64,000 bases of DNA, from positions 15,567,001 through 15,631,000 of the forward strand of contig OU015567.1 in the NCBI GenBank assembly GCA_907165135.1, given 5' to 3'. Shown in pieces: positions 54,146 to 64,000 of this stretch. The first letter of the stretch is position 1. Every line of letters begins with the position of its first letter. Both the position numbers and the translations under genes were made by a program. The notes beneath the pieces were generated by a model. That model worked only from the letters and a program-made list of their open reading frames with translations. It did no database searches and was not told where the DNA came from. This DNA is from Oikopleura dioica. Taxonomy: Eukaryota > Chordata > Appendicularia > Copelata > Oikopleuridae.

Positions 54146-57100
54146 TTAGAAAATACCGATTTTTTTAAGAAAAAATTTTGGTGACGCAAAACTTGGAAGC
54201 CTGTTTTGATGATCTTTGAGTAGTTTCTCCATTTCCCTGAGTTCTGCCTGCGTCGCCTGAAATAAAATAAACATTTTGAGAAATTCTGAGTTGAAGCGCT
54301 TTTTTTTCGAGTTTGTATCTTTTTTGGGTACTTGGCGGTTTCCAAGCTTCTTTTCCTCTTCCGTATTTAAAAAGTCAGTTTTTCCCGGAAGAAAGGAGCT
54401 TCATAGAAGGCCGGAGAAATTGAGGATTATTGATTTTAACCCATTGAAAGCAAGATGTCCAGATTTTGCCTTTTAGCCATTTAAGCAGTAAAAATTCAAA
54501 AATCTTGTTTTTGAGTCAAAATTTCTTCTCTAATGAAATTAACCCGTCAACTAACCGGGTCCCTTTTCGTGCAAAAAGTCATTAATTAACCTTTTCAATT
54601 ATTGAAATTTCAAATAAAATGAACTTATTTAGTATAGAAGCAAATTTTTGAGCTTTGGCACAAAAATGGACATTTGGACTCAACAGGTTAATTTCATAAG
54701 CTAAGCTTTTTCGGGTAGTCTCTCGGAAAAATTGAGCTTCATAGAAAGCTGCCAAAATTAAGGATTCTTGATTAACCTCAAACAACAACATCTTCCAAAT
54801 ATTTCAACCCCATTACATAATCAATTATAAACGAGTCTGAAGGCCGGCGCTTACAATCTTACTGTATCTTCCCGAAAGCTGCCATCGCTGTTTCTAATAC
54901 TTGTTTGAAGCAATTGATAAATCCGAGATTAGGAAAAAATTGCGTCTTGGGGCGGCCGAGAAATTCTTCGACTGCTAATTATGCTAATTCAAGTCGTTAG
55001 TATTGTGAAAGAGGCACTTGAAAAAATGATTATCTGATTTTCACTTTGCCAATTATTTTACCTATGCAAATTCTGGTTCTCTCTTTGATAACTGTAAATC
55101 CTGTTTTCCGCGAATTTAAAGTGAAAAAAGAAAATGGATATCTTTTTGCAATAAAAAAATTTCGAGTCAAATTTGCGATTTTAGGGCTCATTTTTAAGAC
55201 TTAACCCACCGACGCGTAATGTCGTTTTTTGAGCCAATCAGCTGAAATTCGGATTTTAGATTATTAATTCATCAATTTTTTCGTGATGAATTTATTAAAA
55301 TAAATCATAAACCGACGAATTGCCGATAATTGGCTCAAAAAGGGACGCTTTCAATCAATGGGTTAATAAATTAAAATATTTTCATCAGTTTCAATAATTT
55401 TAACCAAAGAAATTTGCCGTGAAAGTTTAATTATAATAATCAGCTCTAGAATTGGTAATGAGCAAAATTCGGTCATCTTGACTCCAGCGGGTTAAAAAAT
55501 AAATACAGAAATAAGAACCGGTTAATAGAAAACACTTTCTACGGTAGCTAAGAAAATATTCTTCTCGATTTTGATCAAAAGTGTTGACTTAGAAAGTAAT
55601 AGTGTTGTAAGTTGTTTTAGTAAATAAGCGCGTCGACGGGTTAAGTTCTGAGGGTTAAGCGCTTTGTTAAGCTTGCTTTACCTTGATTTCGTCGGCTTTC
55701 GAGATGAGTAGCTGGGCCAGGGACTCGAGATATTCAAGCCGCGGAGTGATACGCCCGCCCGAGCTGAAAAGAAAACATCAAACGAGGATGGGTTAAGGAT
55801 TAAGGGGCTAGCGCCAGATAGAAGTAATTTTGAAACTTACCACTGCGCGAAATCGCGGCCACAAGAATCGCAAGAGCCACCAGTAAGTGGAGAGTTTTCG
55901 CGAAACTCGAAAGTGCTGAAGTCGAAAATGAGCGGTAGATTAGCGCAATGAGATAATTGACATTTTTTCTGGTGACAAAAGTGGACTCAGAAATCCGCCA
56001 GAATGCGACTTCTGAGTTGGTCGGAGTTTTGAGGCGAAAACGAACTTTTAGAATTCAACATGCGTCAGAAACGTTTTTAGCGAGAAAAATCTGTATTTCA
56101 AAATTAAAAATATTAATTCATGATTTTTGAAAAATAAGATCGTGATCGGAGGGTCCTGGGTTCGATTCCTGGTAAAAATATTTTTTTTCTAGAAAAAACT
56201 CAGTATAAGAACTGTAAAAAAAAAGAAGTGTTAGAGACATTTTCCCGATAATTCGAAAATTTAGCGAAAAAACATTTCAAATTCCTCACTTCTTTTTTTA
56301 TTCTTTATTCAATTATCCATTTCTCACAAGTGTGAAATTTCCTATTCATCGCAAAAATACATTTCATAAGACCTATAAACTCAATGATTCAATTTCTCTC
56401 ACTTTCCATACCTGTCTTTTTTAAGGGTATCATCAACTTCAATCGAGTTTGGGCTCATTTCTCGCGATCGAGGAGACTTGATGCCGGAATCCGGCGTTTT
56501 CGAGCCTTCTCGGTTGGATTTTACGGGGATCATCAAGTGTTCGACGATTTCAGGAGTGACAGATCGGTCACGTGATGTTGGTTTTTGAAGGGTGTTAGTT
56601 GGAGTGGCATCAGAAGACGAAAATTAGGGTTGAAAATTTTGAAAATTTTTGAGGACAATTTATGGTTTTGTTCAAATGAAATTTCTTGAAAGCATATTTT
56701 TTCTTAGAAAATCGAAAGTTATTTTTCAATTTTGAGCTCATTTGTTTGCTCCTGGATGAAATTTCTTCTCTAAATGACGAAATAGTATCTCCAACCCTTT
56801 CCTTATAAATCGGGGCCTCTTTGGCCACATTAGTCTCAAATGCCGCCAACTTAGGCGTCGCTTCCAAGTCACGTGACAGATCATTTTCCAGCGGGTTATT
56901 CTGTCGGACAGGCACAGTAGCTTCTTCAGGCAAGAAGTGACTGGCCGGTTGCTTATCTTCTGGGTAAAGATCGTCCCAGGTCAGCGGCTTGCGGCCCGTC
57001 TCATACGGATGAGTTGACGTTTTCGTATTTGCGTCTCGCGGTAGATTACGGCCAGCGCCAGATTTGGCGAACTTAACACGTTACTGTTGATTATCGAGAA

Positions 57101-58842
57101 TAAGAACCCCACTGACTTTTCCGCTCAATGAAAAGTTAAACTCTTCTTTTTTAACCCATCTGCACCGATGGGCCAAAAAATTGCCCTTTTTGAAAAGAAA
57201 GCAAAAATAAGACTTTCTGATTTGTTGATGTTAATCTTATTAATTGTCCAATCAAAATGGCTGATTTTTCGGAAATTTTGAATTTTTAAACATGGCGCCA
57301 GAAATGAAGCTTTCTTATTGGGCGATAGAATTTTCATGAATCTCCCAATCAGACATCTTTTTTCGGCGATTTTTTGAAGCTGAAATTGTGCCTTTTGATT
57401 GGATTGATAATTTTTTTTTGTCATCCAACCAAAAGGCTTTCTTTCGGCGCCAAATTCAAAATTTATATTCCCGCGGTATCAAAATAAATATTGAATAAAG
57501 CGAGAATTTTGAGGAAAGATAATTGTTTGTTTCTTACATTGGTTTTTTGATCGTATGTCGCCGGAACTGATCTCGGGTTGATCTGCAAAGCTGCGTCGGG
57601 GGAACGTGAGCATCCACTGCTGCAAGATTGAGTTGGGTTAACGATAGCACAAGAACTCGGCGCATTACCTGTTGTTCACGGGACGCTCGGAGGATGATCC
57701 CCGATGAGCCTGAAATTCGAATTACGATTTGGCTCGAAACGTTGCGACGAAACGCATTTACTAGCGAGAATTGTGAACAAGTGCTCGTTTTTTGGACTAA
57801 TTTGGTTTTCGGGGCTTATTGAAACTAAAATTGTAATGATTTGAAAAGGTGAAAATCCATCGTGAAAAAAGTGGACCAATGAAACATTTTGTCGTGGATG
57901 GATTCATGAAAATAATACTGTATTACTGTCAGTAAAAAAAAACGAGTAAACGAGTAAAAAAAATGTCTTCATTAAGATAAGAGAGTGACACCCTTATTTT
58001 ATTTAGAGAGAAGCTAAATATTTTCCTGAAACAAAAGTTAAGAGGTGAAAAAAATAAGGGTATCACTTTGTTTTGGCTCGGCAAGCTGTCTTGAAAACCT
58101 GAGTCAGGGTCCCGAAAAAGCTTAGCGGCTATGCTTCGAGGACCCTGACTCAGGTTTTCTACACAGGTTTTCGAGCCAAGACATAGTGATACCCTTATTT
58201 TTTCTTGCCAAATATTTGTTTGAGGAAATTTTTTGCAATATTTTGCTCCATTTGAGGCGATTTTTTTCCTTTGTTAGCTCAAAATCGCTGAAAAACTGTT
58301 CTACAGTTTTAGAGAAGCGTTCTAATTATGTGTTCACAAGAATGGGAAATCTATTTTGGGCTGATTTGTCGCTAGTTTAATGCTTTTCCGAGTCCTGTTT
58401 GGCCTCACGTAAGCAAAATAATTGAAGCTAAAACAAAATCTATTTTTATATTCTTGGTACATCATTAAAAAAGAGGGATTCGGGGCAACCCAATTAAGAG
58501 CTTTTTCTAGCGAAAAAAAAAGACGAAAAAAGAGCTCTTGTGAGAAACAATTACAAAAATTAAAACAAGTGCTTTTTTCAAGAACGAAGTTCATTCGAGA
58601 AAAATGATTTTTGAATTTAGAAATGATCAAGTGTCGCATCAATTTCAGATTTGAAGTTAAGTTTGATGAGAGTTGGTTTTCAGTGTAGAAATTTTGATCT
58701 GTCGGATCATGCAGAAGGCGCCGGTCACGTGGTCGAGAGGGAGGAGTTTTTGGGACTGAGGTGGTGGAGTGACAGTGATTTGGACAGCTGCAGTGCGAGA
58801 TTTTTGGGGAATCGGCGATTTTAGTTGATTTTTGGGGCTTTT
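54146..58842 (-). CDS. Large disordered/coiled-coil protein, 8 exons
   Basis: Exons on the minus strand: 58842 to about 58690 (PQKSTKIADSPKISHCSC...), 57709-57669, 57619-57538, 57071 to about 56740 (NLPRDANTKTSTHPYETGRK, then KPLTWDDLYPEDKQPASHF ... EAPIYKERVGDTISSFREE), about 56623-56412 (TPEIVEHLMIPVKSNREG, KTPDSGIKSPRSREMSPN), 55915-55841 (LTGGSCDSCGRDFAQ), 55763-55682 (TPRLEYLESLAQLLISKADE) and 54256-54146 (ATQAELREMEKLLKDHQNRL ... KKIGIF, TAA). Phases agree at 57669/57619, 57538/57071, 56412/55915, 55841/55763 and 55682/54256. It is Ser/Pro-rich and mostly disordered, with a CxxC motif followed by a C-terminal coiled coil. No family recognised. The junctions 58690/57709 and 56740/56623 have no standard signals: the latter exon is preceded by TAA with no AG between. 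Confidence 0.6.
56130..56180 (+). other. tRNA-like B-box remnant
   Basis: GGGTCCTGGGTTCGATTCCTGG contains a perfect RNA polymerase III B box (GGTTCGATTCC, 56159-56169), and flanking bases can form a weak T-arm. No A box is seen 30-60 bp upstream, so this is a tRNA or tRNA-SINE fragment. It lies in an intron of the 54146-58842 gene. Confidence 0.4.
57984..58073. mobile_element. Family B MITE
   Basis: GAGTGACACCCTTATTTTAT on the left, AAAAAATAAGGGTATCACTT on the right, 90 bp. Another end (GTGATACCCTTATTTTTTC) follows at 58187, beyond a family C hairpin. Confidence 0.7.
58079..58179. mobile_element. Family C fold-back
   Basis: GGC.AGC.TGTCTTGAAAACCTGAGTCAGGGTCC facing GGACCCTGACTCAGGTTTTC + TACACAGGTTTTCGAGCC around a short loop (GCTTAGCGGCTATGC). 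It sits between two outward family B ends, so C may be nested in B. Confidence 0.75.
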
Positions 58843-58856
58843 CTAGGTTAAAATGC

Positions 58857-59029
58857 GACAATTTTGACCAAAATTTTAGTCAAATTTTGGACCAATCAGA
58901 TGTCTGCGCTCGGCTTGTCGGCCAATCAGATTCTTTCAATTTTTCAGCCATCTGATTGGTCGACCAGCCGAATGCGGACATCTGATTGGTCCAAAATTAG
59001 CTTAAAATTTTGGTCAAAATTGTCGCATT
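58857..59029. mobile_element. Palindromic element with four ATTGG/CCAAT boxes
   Basis: GCGACAATTTTGACCAAAAT ... ATTTTGGTCAAAATTGTCGC ends. Inside, ACCAATCAGATGTC.GC and CCAATCAGATTC face CATCTGATTGGTCG and GACATCTGATTGGTCC. It is a relative of family A in which the ATTGG pair is kept on a different scaffold. Confidence 0.75.
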
Positions 59030-59647
59030 TTTTCGTCGACTCGTGCCTTTTCCCCCGCAAAAATGAATGTAGAAAAAGCTCGGTTGTATTAATTAAGGGT
59101 ATCCCTAGAATAATCATTGATTATCGAATGTGAAAAACTAAGAAAACCCCATTTGTTAATTTGCTTTTCGGAGCTTGAAAACTTTGTTGGCTTACGAGTT
59201 AATTATGGATCGAAAATGAGTGACTTGAATCATTCAATAATCTCGGGACGAATGATTGTTAGTGGCTTACACGTTGTTGCAACAAATATTTATTGATGTA
59301 TCCGTGGGAGTCAATTACCAAAATCAACTTATTAATGAAATAAGTTCAAATAGTAGCGGCTCCTTCATTATCAAAAAATGTCTCTTATTGTTTCTTAGAG
59401 GTTTCATTATCAAGAATGTTATTTTTGATCAAAAAATTTTAAAATTTGCATATTAAGGGTATCACAAGATTAAAGTTAATAAAACTCGGATGTCAAAATT
59501 TGGGTCCGAAACCCGTTTAACTAGGCAAAACCAAGAAAAGGGAGTGATTTTACGAATCTTGATTTTGATTGGCCGGTAGGCCGAATACTGCAAGTTTATT
59601 AGTCTTCGAAAAAAGCACTTCCTTTTGTTGGTTTAAGCCGTTCTACT

Positions 59648-59812
59648 GGATACCTGTGAAGAAATCCTGACTCAGGGTCCAAAAAAGTCAAAACAAAAAG
59701 CCGCAAAGCGGCCTCGGAAAGTGCCAAAGCCGCTTCGCGGCTTCTTTTTTCAAAAGCCGCTACGCGGCTTTTTATTCAAACTTATTTGGACCCTGACTCA
59801 GGAAATCTTGAC
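59648..59812. mobile_element. Family C fold-back with GCCGC palindromes
   Basis: CCTGTGAAGAAATCCTGACT + CAGGGTCC facing GGACCCTGACTCAGG + AAATCTTGACAA. The interior holds AAAGCCGCAAAGCGGC, AGCCGCTTCGCGGCTT and AAAGCCGCTACGCGGCTTTT in series. Confidence 0.75.
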
Positions 59813-59901
59813 AACTAGCCGAACAAAGGTGCTTGTTTAGTAAAGTAAATCTTAGATAATTTTTTTGGGCAAGAAAGTTCACGAATACAATTTTTGTTGA
59901 T

Positions 59902-60957
59902 TCAATTTTGTTGGCATCTGAGAACCGTTCCGTTGCGCGAAATAACTCTTTCCGCGAAAATCACGTGCTCCGTGAACACGAAGCTGCTACGTTTGAAATT
60001 GTGATTTCTTACGATTTGTTTGCGCTCGATCTCCGGCTGGAGCTGGACGACGGCTTCCTCTGAAAGTAGAAATTTAGGAACGTTACTTGCTTTTTCAACT
60101 TTTGGAAAAATAAACGCGCCTCTCGGCCTTGTATAAATTATCTCTTAATTTCGATGGATCGAACGTAACGAAGCCCATGTCAAAACTTGTTACAGCCGCT
60201 GAATAATGCCAAAAATCAGACACTAAAATAAACCGAAGGGTAATACGCTTTTCGCTGTTAAAAGATACAAGATCCAAAAATTAAATAGACAGACAAGAAC
60301 TGAACCTATAAGAACTTAAAACTTGATCTTTTGCATAAGGAATGGATACCCTTAAATTCTTTAGAATAAAGCTCTTTTTCCACATATTTTTCTCTTTTAC
60401 ATTACCTCGGCAACCTGTGTAGAAAACCTGAGTCAGGGTCCTGATAGAGCTTTCATGAAAGCCGCGTAGCGGCTTTTCTACGAATAAAGCGGCTTCGCCA
60501 AAATTTCAATCTTGTTCTATTTTTACTCTTTTAGAGCCGCTTTGGGGCTATTTTCTAAGCGGCTTTCATCAAAGCTCTTTCCGGACCCTGACTCAGGTTT
60601 CCTGCACAGGTTGCTGAGCCTAGGGGAAAAACCCTGTGTTTGACCCTGTTTACAAGTTTCTTAGCCCAGAATGTAAGATTTAACCCAATTCGAATTTCTT
60701 CATAACTTTTGTTTTTTTGGAAACTTGTCGAAAAAAAGACGATTATGTTATAAAATCGTAACAAAGAGGCGATTAGGAGTTCAATAAACCTTCGCGCTAT
60801 CCGCTTGGTAAACTTGCGGCTGCTTCCTTTTAGAAAAGGCATTCGCGGCGGAGGTGGCGTGATGTACTTTTTGTTGATTGAAAATATCAAAAATGAACCT
60901 GATAGAGTAATCGCCACAACTAAGTGAACATAAGATAGCAGCCGAGAAAAGCGCTTC
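59902..60957 (-). CDS. Single-pass membrane protein, 3' exons
   Basis: The exon 60957 to about 60788 follows a TTGCGTTTAG acceptor and encodes a membrane helix (HLVVAITLSGSFLIFSINKK), a proline run (ITPPPPRMPF) and a basic stretch (GSSRKFTKRIAR), ending AG|GTTTAT in phase 2. The exon at about 60251 (acceptor TTTTAACAG) continues EKRITLRFILVSDFWHYS...FDPSKLRDNLYKAER. With a GT donor at CGC|GTTTAT the last exon reads RKPSSSSSRRSSANKS to TAA at 60009. With GC|GTTTAT used as a GC-AG intron it reads EAVVQLQPEIERKQIVRNHN... to TGA at 59902. The first is canonical; the second gives a longer, more ordered protein. A family C element (60405-60621) fills the 535-bp intron. 5' exon not found. Confidence 0.5.
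60405..60621. mobile_element. Family C fold-back in an intron
   Basis: CTCGGCAACCTGTGTAGAAA + ACCTGAGTCAGGGTCC faces GGACCCTGACTCAGG + TTTCCTGCACAGGTTGCTGAG. Inner arms GAGCTTTCATGAAAGCCGC / AGCGGCTTTCATCAAAGCTC also pair. Near-complete copy, about 217 bp. Confidence 0.85.
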
Positions 60958-61727
60958 TAAACGCAACCAGGGCCAGAGATAAAAACGCTTTTATCGAGGC
61001 AGGGGATAAATACACGCCTCTTTTCAGAAGAGCCTTGTCGAAAAGAGACGATAATGGCTTCTGAAATCAATCTTAACCTTTCGAAGTCATGTTCGATTTT
61101 CAAAAAAACACCAAAAAACAAGTTTCCCGCGAATCACGATTTTTTTCTGCAGCGATCTTGTCGGTGGCAAAATCCGCGAAAATAACAGCTTCGAACGTGT
61201 GTTTAGTGCCAGCTCAGCACGTCGCAAAATTGAATTTCGCCTCGCTTTTTTTAATTCGTGTGTTTTTTGCTGCTCATTTTCGGGTCAACTCAATCTCATT
61301 TTTAAAGCAAACTAGCCCCATTCTAGTGAGAAACGAATTTACTGCCAGACGGAGCAATTTCATTAAAAAAGGATTGATTTTTTGTTGCTTTTTAAAATTA
61401 AGGGTACTACCTAGGATAACCCCAATGACCGGAAAGGTTTATATAATAGATTCTTCATAAAATTCTGACCAAAAAAATTCGTGCAATTAGATTCCGAGCA
61501 CAAGAAGTGGCCCCATTGGAACCACATTTAAAAATAAATGCCTCGCTGAAACGGTCAGATTCGGTACCTGCTGAATTTTTTTTGCGTTCATCTTTATCGA
61601 TTAAAAAATGGTATAAGCTGATGGAAACACCCCACTGAAGAGCGATATAGTGAATAATACTGGAAACATTTTTCATATAAAATCGAGCGTTTCCGCTAAA
61701 GTTTATTCACTTCAGTGAAACGCAAAT
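60958..61727. other. Intergenic/5' region; no frame supported
   Basis: Plus frame 61089-61460 (123 codons) is low quality: long runs of hydrophobic/basic residues, no splice context. The unseen 5' exon of the 59902-60957 gene and the promoter of the EF-hand gene should lie here. Confidence 0.35.
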
Positions 61728-62225
61728 ATGGCAAAAATAGTTGATTTGACGAAGACGATGATTGAGATCTTCAACGAACACGCTGGTGATGACGAAATGC
61801 TTTCCAAAGAAGAGCTCTTGAAAATGATGGGTCAAGGTAAATTATCAAAGTGCTTAAATTTTCTTCAACAACAAGCTTTAGAAAAGGACGACATGTTTTC
61901 CTCCAAATACATTTCTAATGCGCTCATGACCGTGTTGGTCGAGGGCCTCGACGAAAAAATGTCCTTCAATGAATTTATCGAGTTCATGGCTTTCATCTGC
62001 GCCCTCATCGAGGCGGAACCGCAAGACCATTCAGACGGTCCTTGGATTGAGAGCAGAACAAAACCAGAACCAGGCACCCCAGAATATGAAGAAATGAAGC
62101 TACAAGAGGCACTCGAGAAAATTAAGAAATTCATCGCAAAACACTTCGGCCCAAAGAAGAAGAAAGACTTTTATGAAACCAACTTCGGGAAATTTGTCGA
62201 CTCAATTGCAAATGCCGGATTCTAA
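61728..62225 (+). CDS. EF-hand protein, S100-like N-terminal half
   Basis: Intronless, 165 residues, TAA at 62225 with AATAAA at about 62237. The first helix and loop (TKTMIEIFNEHAGDDEMLSK + EELLKMM) look like the pseudo EF-hand of S100 proteins. The second (SNALMTVLVEGLDEKMSFNE + FIEFMAFI) matches an EF-hand entering helix, loop and S100-type FxEF helix, but the loop has few Asp/Asn ligands and may not bind calcium well. The C-terminal 60 residues (TKPEPGTPEYEEMKLQEA..., KKFIAKHFGPKKKKDFYETN) are an extension absent from S100 proteins. Start choice: first ATG after in-frame stops. S100 identity is a fold-level inference. Confidence 0.8.
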   Translation: MAKIVDLTKTMIEIFNEHAGDDEMLSKEELLKMMGQGKLSKCLNFLQQQALEKDDMFSSKYISNALMTVLVEGLDEKMSFNEFIEFMAFICALIEAEPQDHSDGPWIESRTKPEPGTPEYEEMKLQEALEKIKKFIAKHFGPKKKKDFYETNFGKFVDSIANAGF

Positions 62226-63134
62226 GAAACTCAAAAATAAAAAAAAATTTAAGAAAAAATTCTCATTTTATTCGCAAAAAAAATTGGACCCTTCCAGTTC
62301 ACAAACAGTCAGGGCAAATTGTGAGTATCATCACTTTTCGTAAACACTTCTCGAACAAGATCTCTATTGCCGCCGAATCCCTGATTCTTAATTTTTAAGG
62401 ATTTTCACCTGTTTCTGAAAAACCATATCGTCGCTCGAAAAAGTCTCATTTTTTTGTCAAAATTATCGGCCAAAATAGTCAATTCCCGCCGCTATCCCGA
62501 ATATCAGGGCCAATATCTCGAATTCTGATAAAAATTATTCTTTCTAGTAATTTTTCGATTTACGGAACTTCAAAAAATGAAGATACTTGGTTTATCAAAA
62601 TGTTTATTTGACCCTTTCCAGTCCGCAAAAAAAGAGGTTGAACCGTGTTCGCAATTTGCATAATTTGTCAAGTAAAAGTTTGTTTGAAAAAATAGAGTGC
62701 CAGATTGGATAGTTCAGTGATAGCGTCAAGCTTTGAATACGTTTGGTTCAAACAAATGAGCTGCTTTTCCGCGAAGCTGGGCCGAGATAAGCTTCTTTAT
62801 GAACTGTTTTTGGCGAAATAAATATCTTCCTAAATTGAGCCGAAAAAAGCGCCAAAATTAGAACTCGACTTGGAAAAGAAAAATGTTTTTTTAACGAATA
62901 AGTACGAAATGTTCACCTTAAAAATTTGAAAATTTGCATTTGCAAAATTATCGAGCCATAATTAGACCAGCCTCAGATAAGCGCTTATCAAAGACGTTGG
63001 GTTGTAATGGCGAGTTCCATTGGTTAGCTCTGTAAGTTGTATCATGCTTCTAAAATTCCACAGCACTTATGGCGCTAAATACGGGCTTTGTTATTTCTAA
63101 TTATGACGAAAAATGGGAAGAAATTTTCGCCAAT
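62226..63134. other. No gene supported
   Basis: AT-rich; a direct AAAATTG.ACCCTTTCCAGT motif occurs at 62283 and 62606. No convincing frame. Confidence 0.4.
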
Positions 63135-63507
63135 ATTTGTGTAGAAAACCTGACTCAGGATCCCAAAAATACGAAAATTTTTGCGGTGGCGTCTTGAACC
63201 GACAAATAAATTTCGAGTAATTTTGCGCTGGCGGCTACTCCGCTGCTGATTGGCCGGTTAGCCAGCAACACACTTCTGATTGGTTGGAAATTTTCACGCT
63301 AAATTTGTCGAATTTTTTTTGTCGGTTGCAGAAACCTCCCAAATTTTTGCGATAATTTTTCCTTGAATCTGATTGGCTTATCCGCCGAAAGCAGTGATCT
63401 GATTGATTAAAAATTTTTCCACATTTTTTTGGAAAAACCGCTCCGCGTCTTTTTATTTGAACGGTTTTAGGACTCTGAGTCAGGTTTTTTTCACAGGTTT
63501 CCGAGTC
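63135..63507. mobile_element. Family C ends enclosing a family A MITE
   Basis: GTGTAGAAAACCTGACTCAGGATCC at the left and GACTCTGAGTCAGGTTTTTT + TCACAGGTTTCCGAGTC at the right. Inside, 63184-63340 is a full family A copy (GGCGTCTTGAACCGACAAAT ... GTCGGTTGCAGAAACC). Family A therefore inserted into, or was trapped with, a family C unit. Confidence 0.7.
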
Positions 63508-63701
63508 AGGACTATGTTCTTTGTTTTTTAATTGTATTTTTCTCCTATTTTCAAAAGGAAAAGAAATGAAAATCTAAAAAAAGCGCCGCGTAACATTTTC
63601 TTCACTCGATAATTGATCTCGACATGCTGTGGCTGTGCAGCGGAAATGCACAGACAGAACTGTCGAGATTTTGCCTTGTAGAAGTAGTTCTGCTAGAGCC
63701 G

Positions 63702-64000
63702 ATGTCATCTCTTGCGAGATCAATCAAAAACTCGCGGTCTTATCTCGCTTCCCCAGCCCCGTGGAGAAACTATTCATCAGAATTGCTTTCTTATACGATT
63801 AAGATTTTCGCTTTTTTGAAAAAGGGTTGGAAAAAATCAATGGAAAAAATAATTGATTCAAAACCAAAAAAAGAAGCGTCCTACTTTCTAAAATTTGACT
63901 CAGTTTTTTTTTCTAGTGCTAGAAACGCCCATGTCTGCCGGAAGTTCCAGAAAGCTCTAAACACTAGCAAGTTGCCCCGGACGTATTTTTTAGCCACCTG
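63702..64000 (+). CDS. Partial gene running off the window, presequence-like start
   Basis: ATG at 63702 opens a frame that stays open to the end of the window. The first 27 residues (MSSLARSIKNSRSYLASPAP, then WRNYSSE) are rich in Ser, Arg and Ala without acids, as in mitochondrial targeting sequences. The middle (63785-63910) is lysine-rich and may be an intron ending TTTTTTTTCTAG at about 63915. The last part reads ARNAHVCRKFQKALNTSK. No family recognised. A minus-strand frame (MTSALAELLLQGKIS..., about 63704-63566) overlaps the same start and is the alternative. Confidence 0.4.
   Translation, partial: MSSLARSIKNSRSYLASPAPWRNYSSELLSYTIKIFAFLKKGWKKSMEKIIDSKPKKEASYFLKFDSVFFSSARNAHVCRKFQKALNTSKLPRTYFLAT

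Overview
This is a eukaryotic, almost certainly animal, AT-rich window with small genes, mostly very short introns (about 41-60 bp) and a very heavy load of short fold-back (MITE-like) elements. The best guess is an appendicularian (larvacean) tunicate such as Oikopleura or Fritillaria. The reasons are the tiny introns, several introns that start with GA instead of GT and end in AG, interstitial TTAGGG-type telomere motifs, rhodopsin-like GPCR and secreted kelch genes, and introns built around MITEs. This identification is inferred from style, not from a database match (confidence about 0.6).

Layout. The first 9 kb hold a tiny secreted-peptide gene (363-523, -), a two-exon gene (3717-4663, -), an isolated C-terminal exon (7773-7910, -) and several fold-back repeats. 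At 9.2-15.7 kb two paralogous protein kinases stand head to head; the second has a 2.1-kb intron filled with nested inverted repeats. From 16 to 29 kb there are dispersed candidate exons, a three-exon small-protein gene (21897-22368, -), a kinase-less member of the kinase family (24416-25377, -) and several mobile elements. A third kinase is at 29012-30844 (-). A class A GPCR (33406-35780, +) carries a GAGCT-rich repeat in one intron, with another copy just upstream. A long cysteine-rich/kelch gene (or two adjacent genes) spans 37005-45263 (+), with at least four large fold-back elements between its exons. Around 47.9-48.8 kb a tiny glycine-rich membrane protein gene and a small membrane-protein gene converge. 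At 49.5 kb there is an 11-bp tandem repeat, followed by a fourth kinase (50758-52567, +). From 52.7 to 61 kb three multi-exon genes lie on the minus strand. An EF-hand/S100-like gene (61728-62225, +) and a partial gene running off the right end (63702-64000, +) close the window.

The five-member family (four kinases and one coiled-coil paralogue) is the main biological theme. All share a C-terminal pair of modules I do not recognise, and every kinase reads DFN where DFG is expected. Introns at matching positions use GA-AG boundaries in three members and GT-AG in the fourth.

Many genes here are split into exons shorter than 60 codons. I joined exons by hand using splice signals and reading-phase agreement, so exon models are predictions without transcript support.
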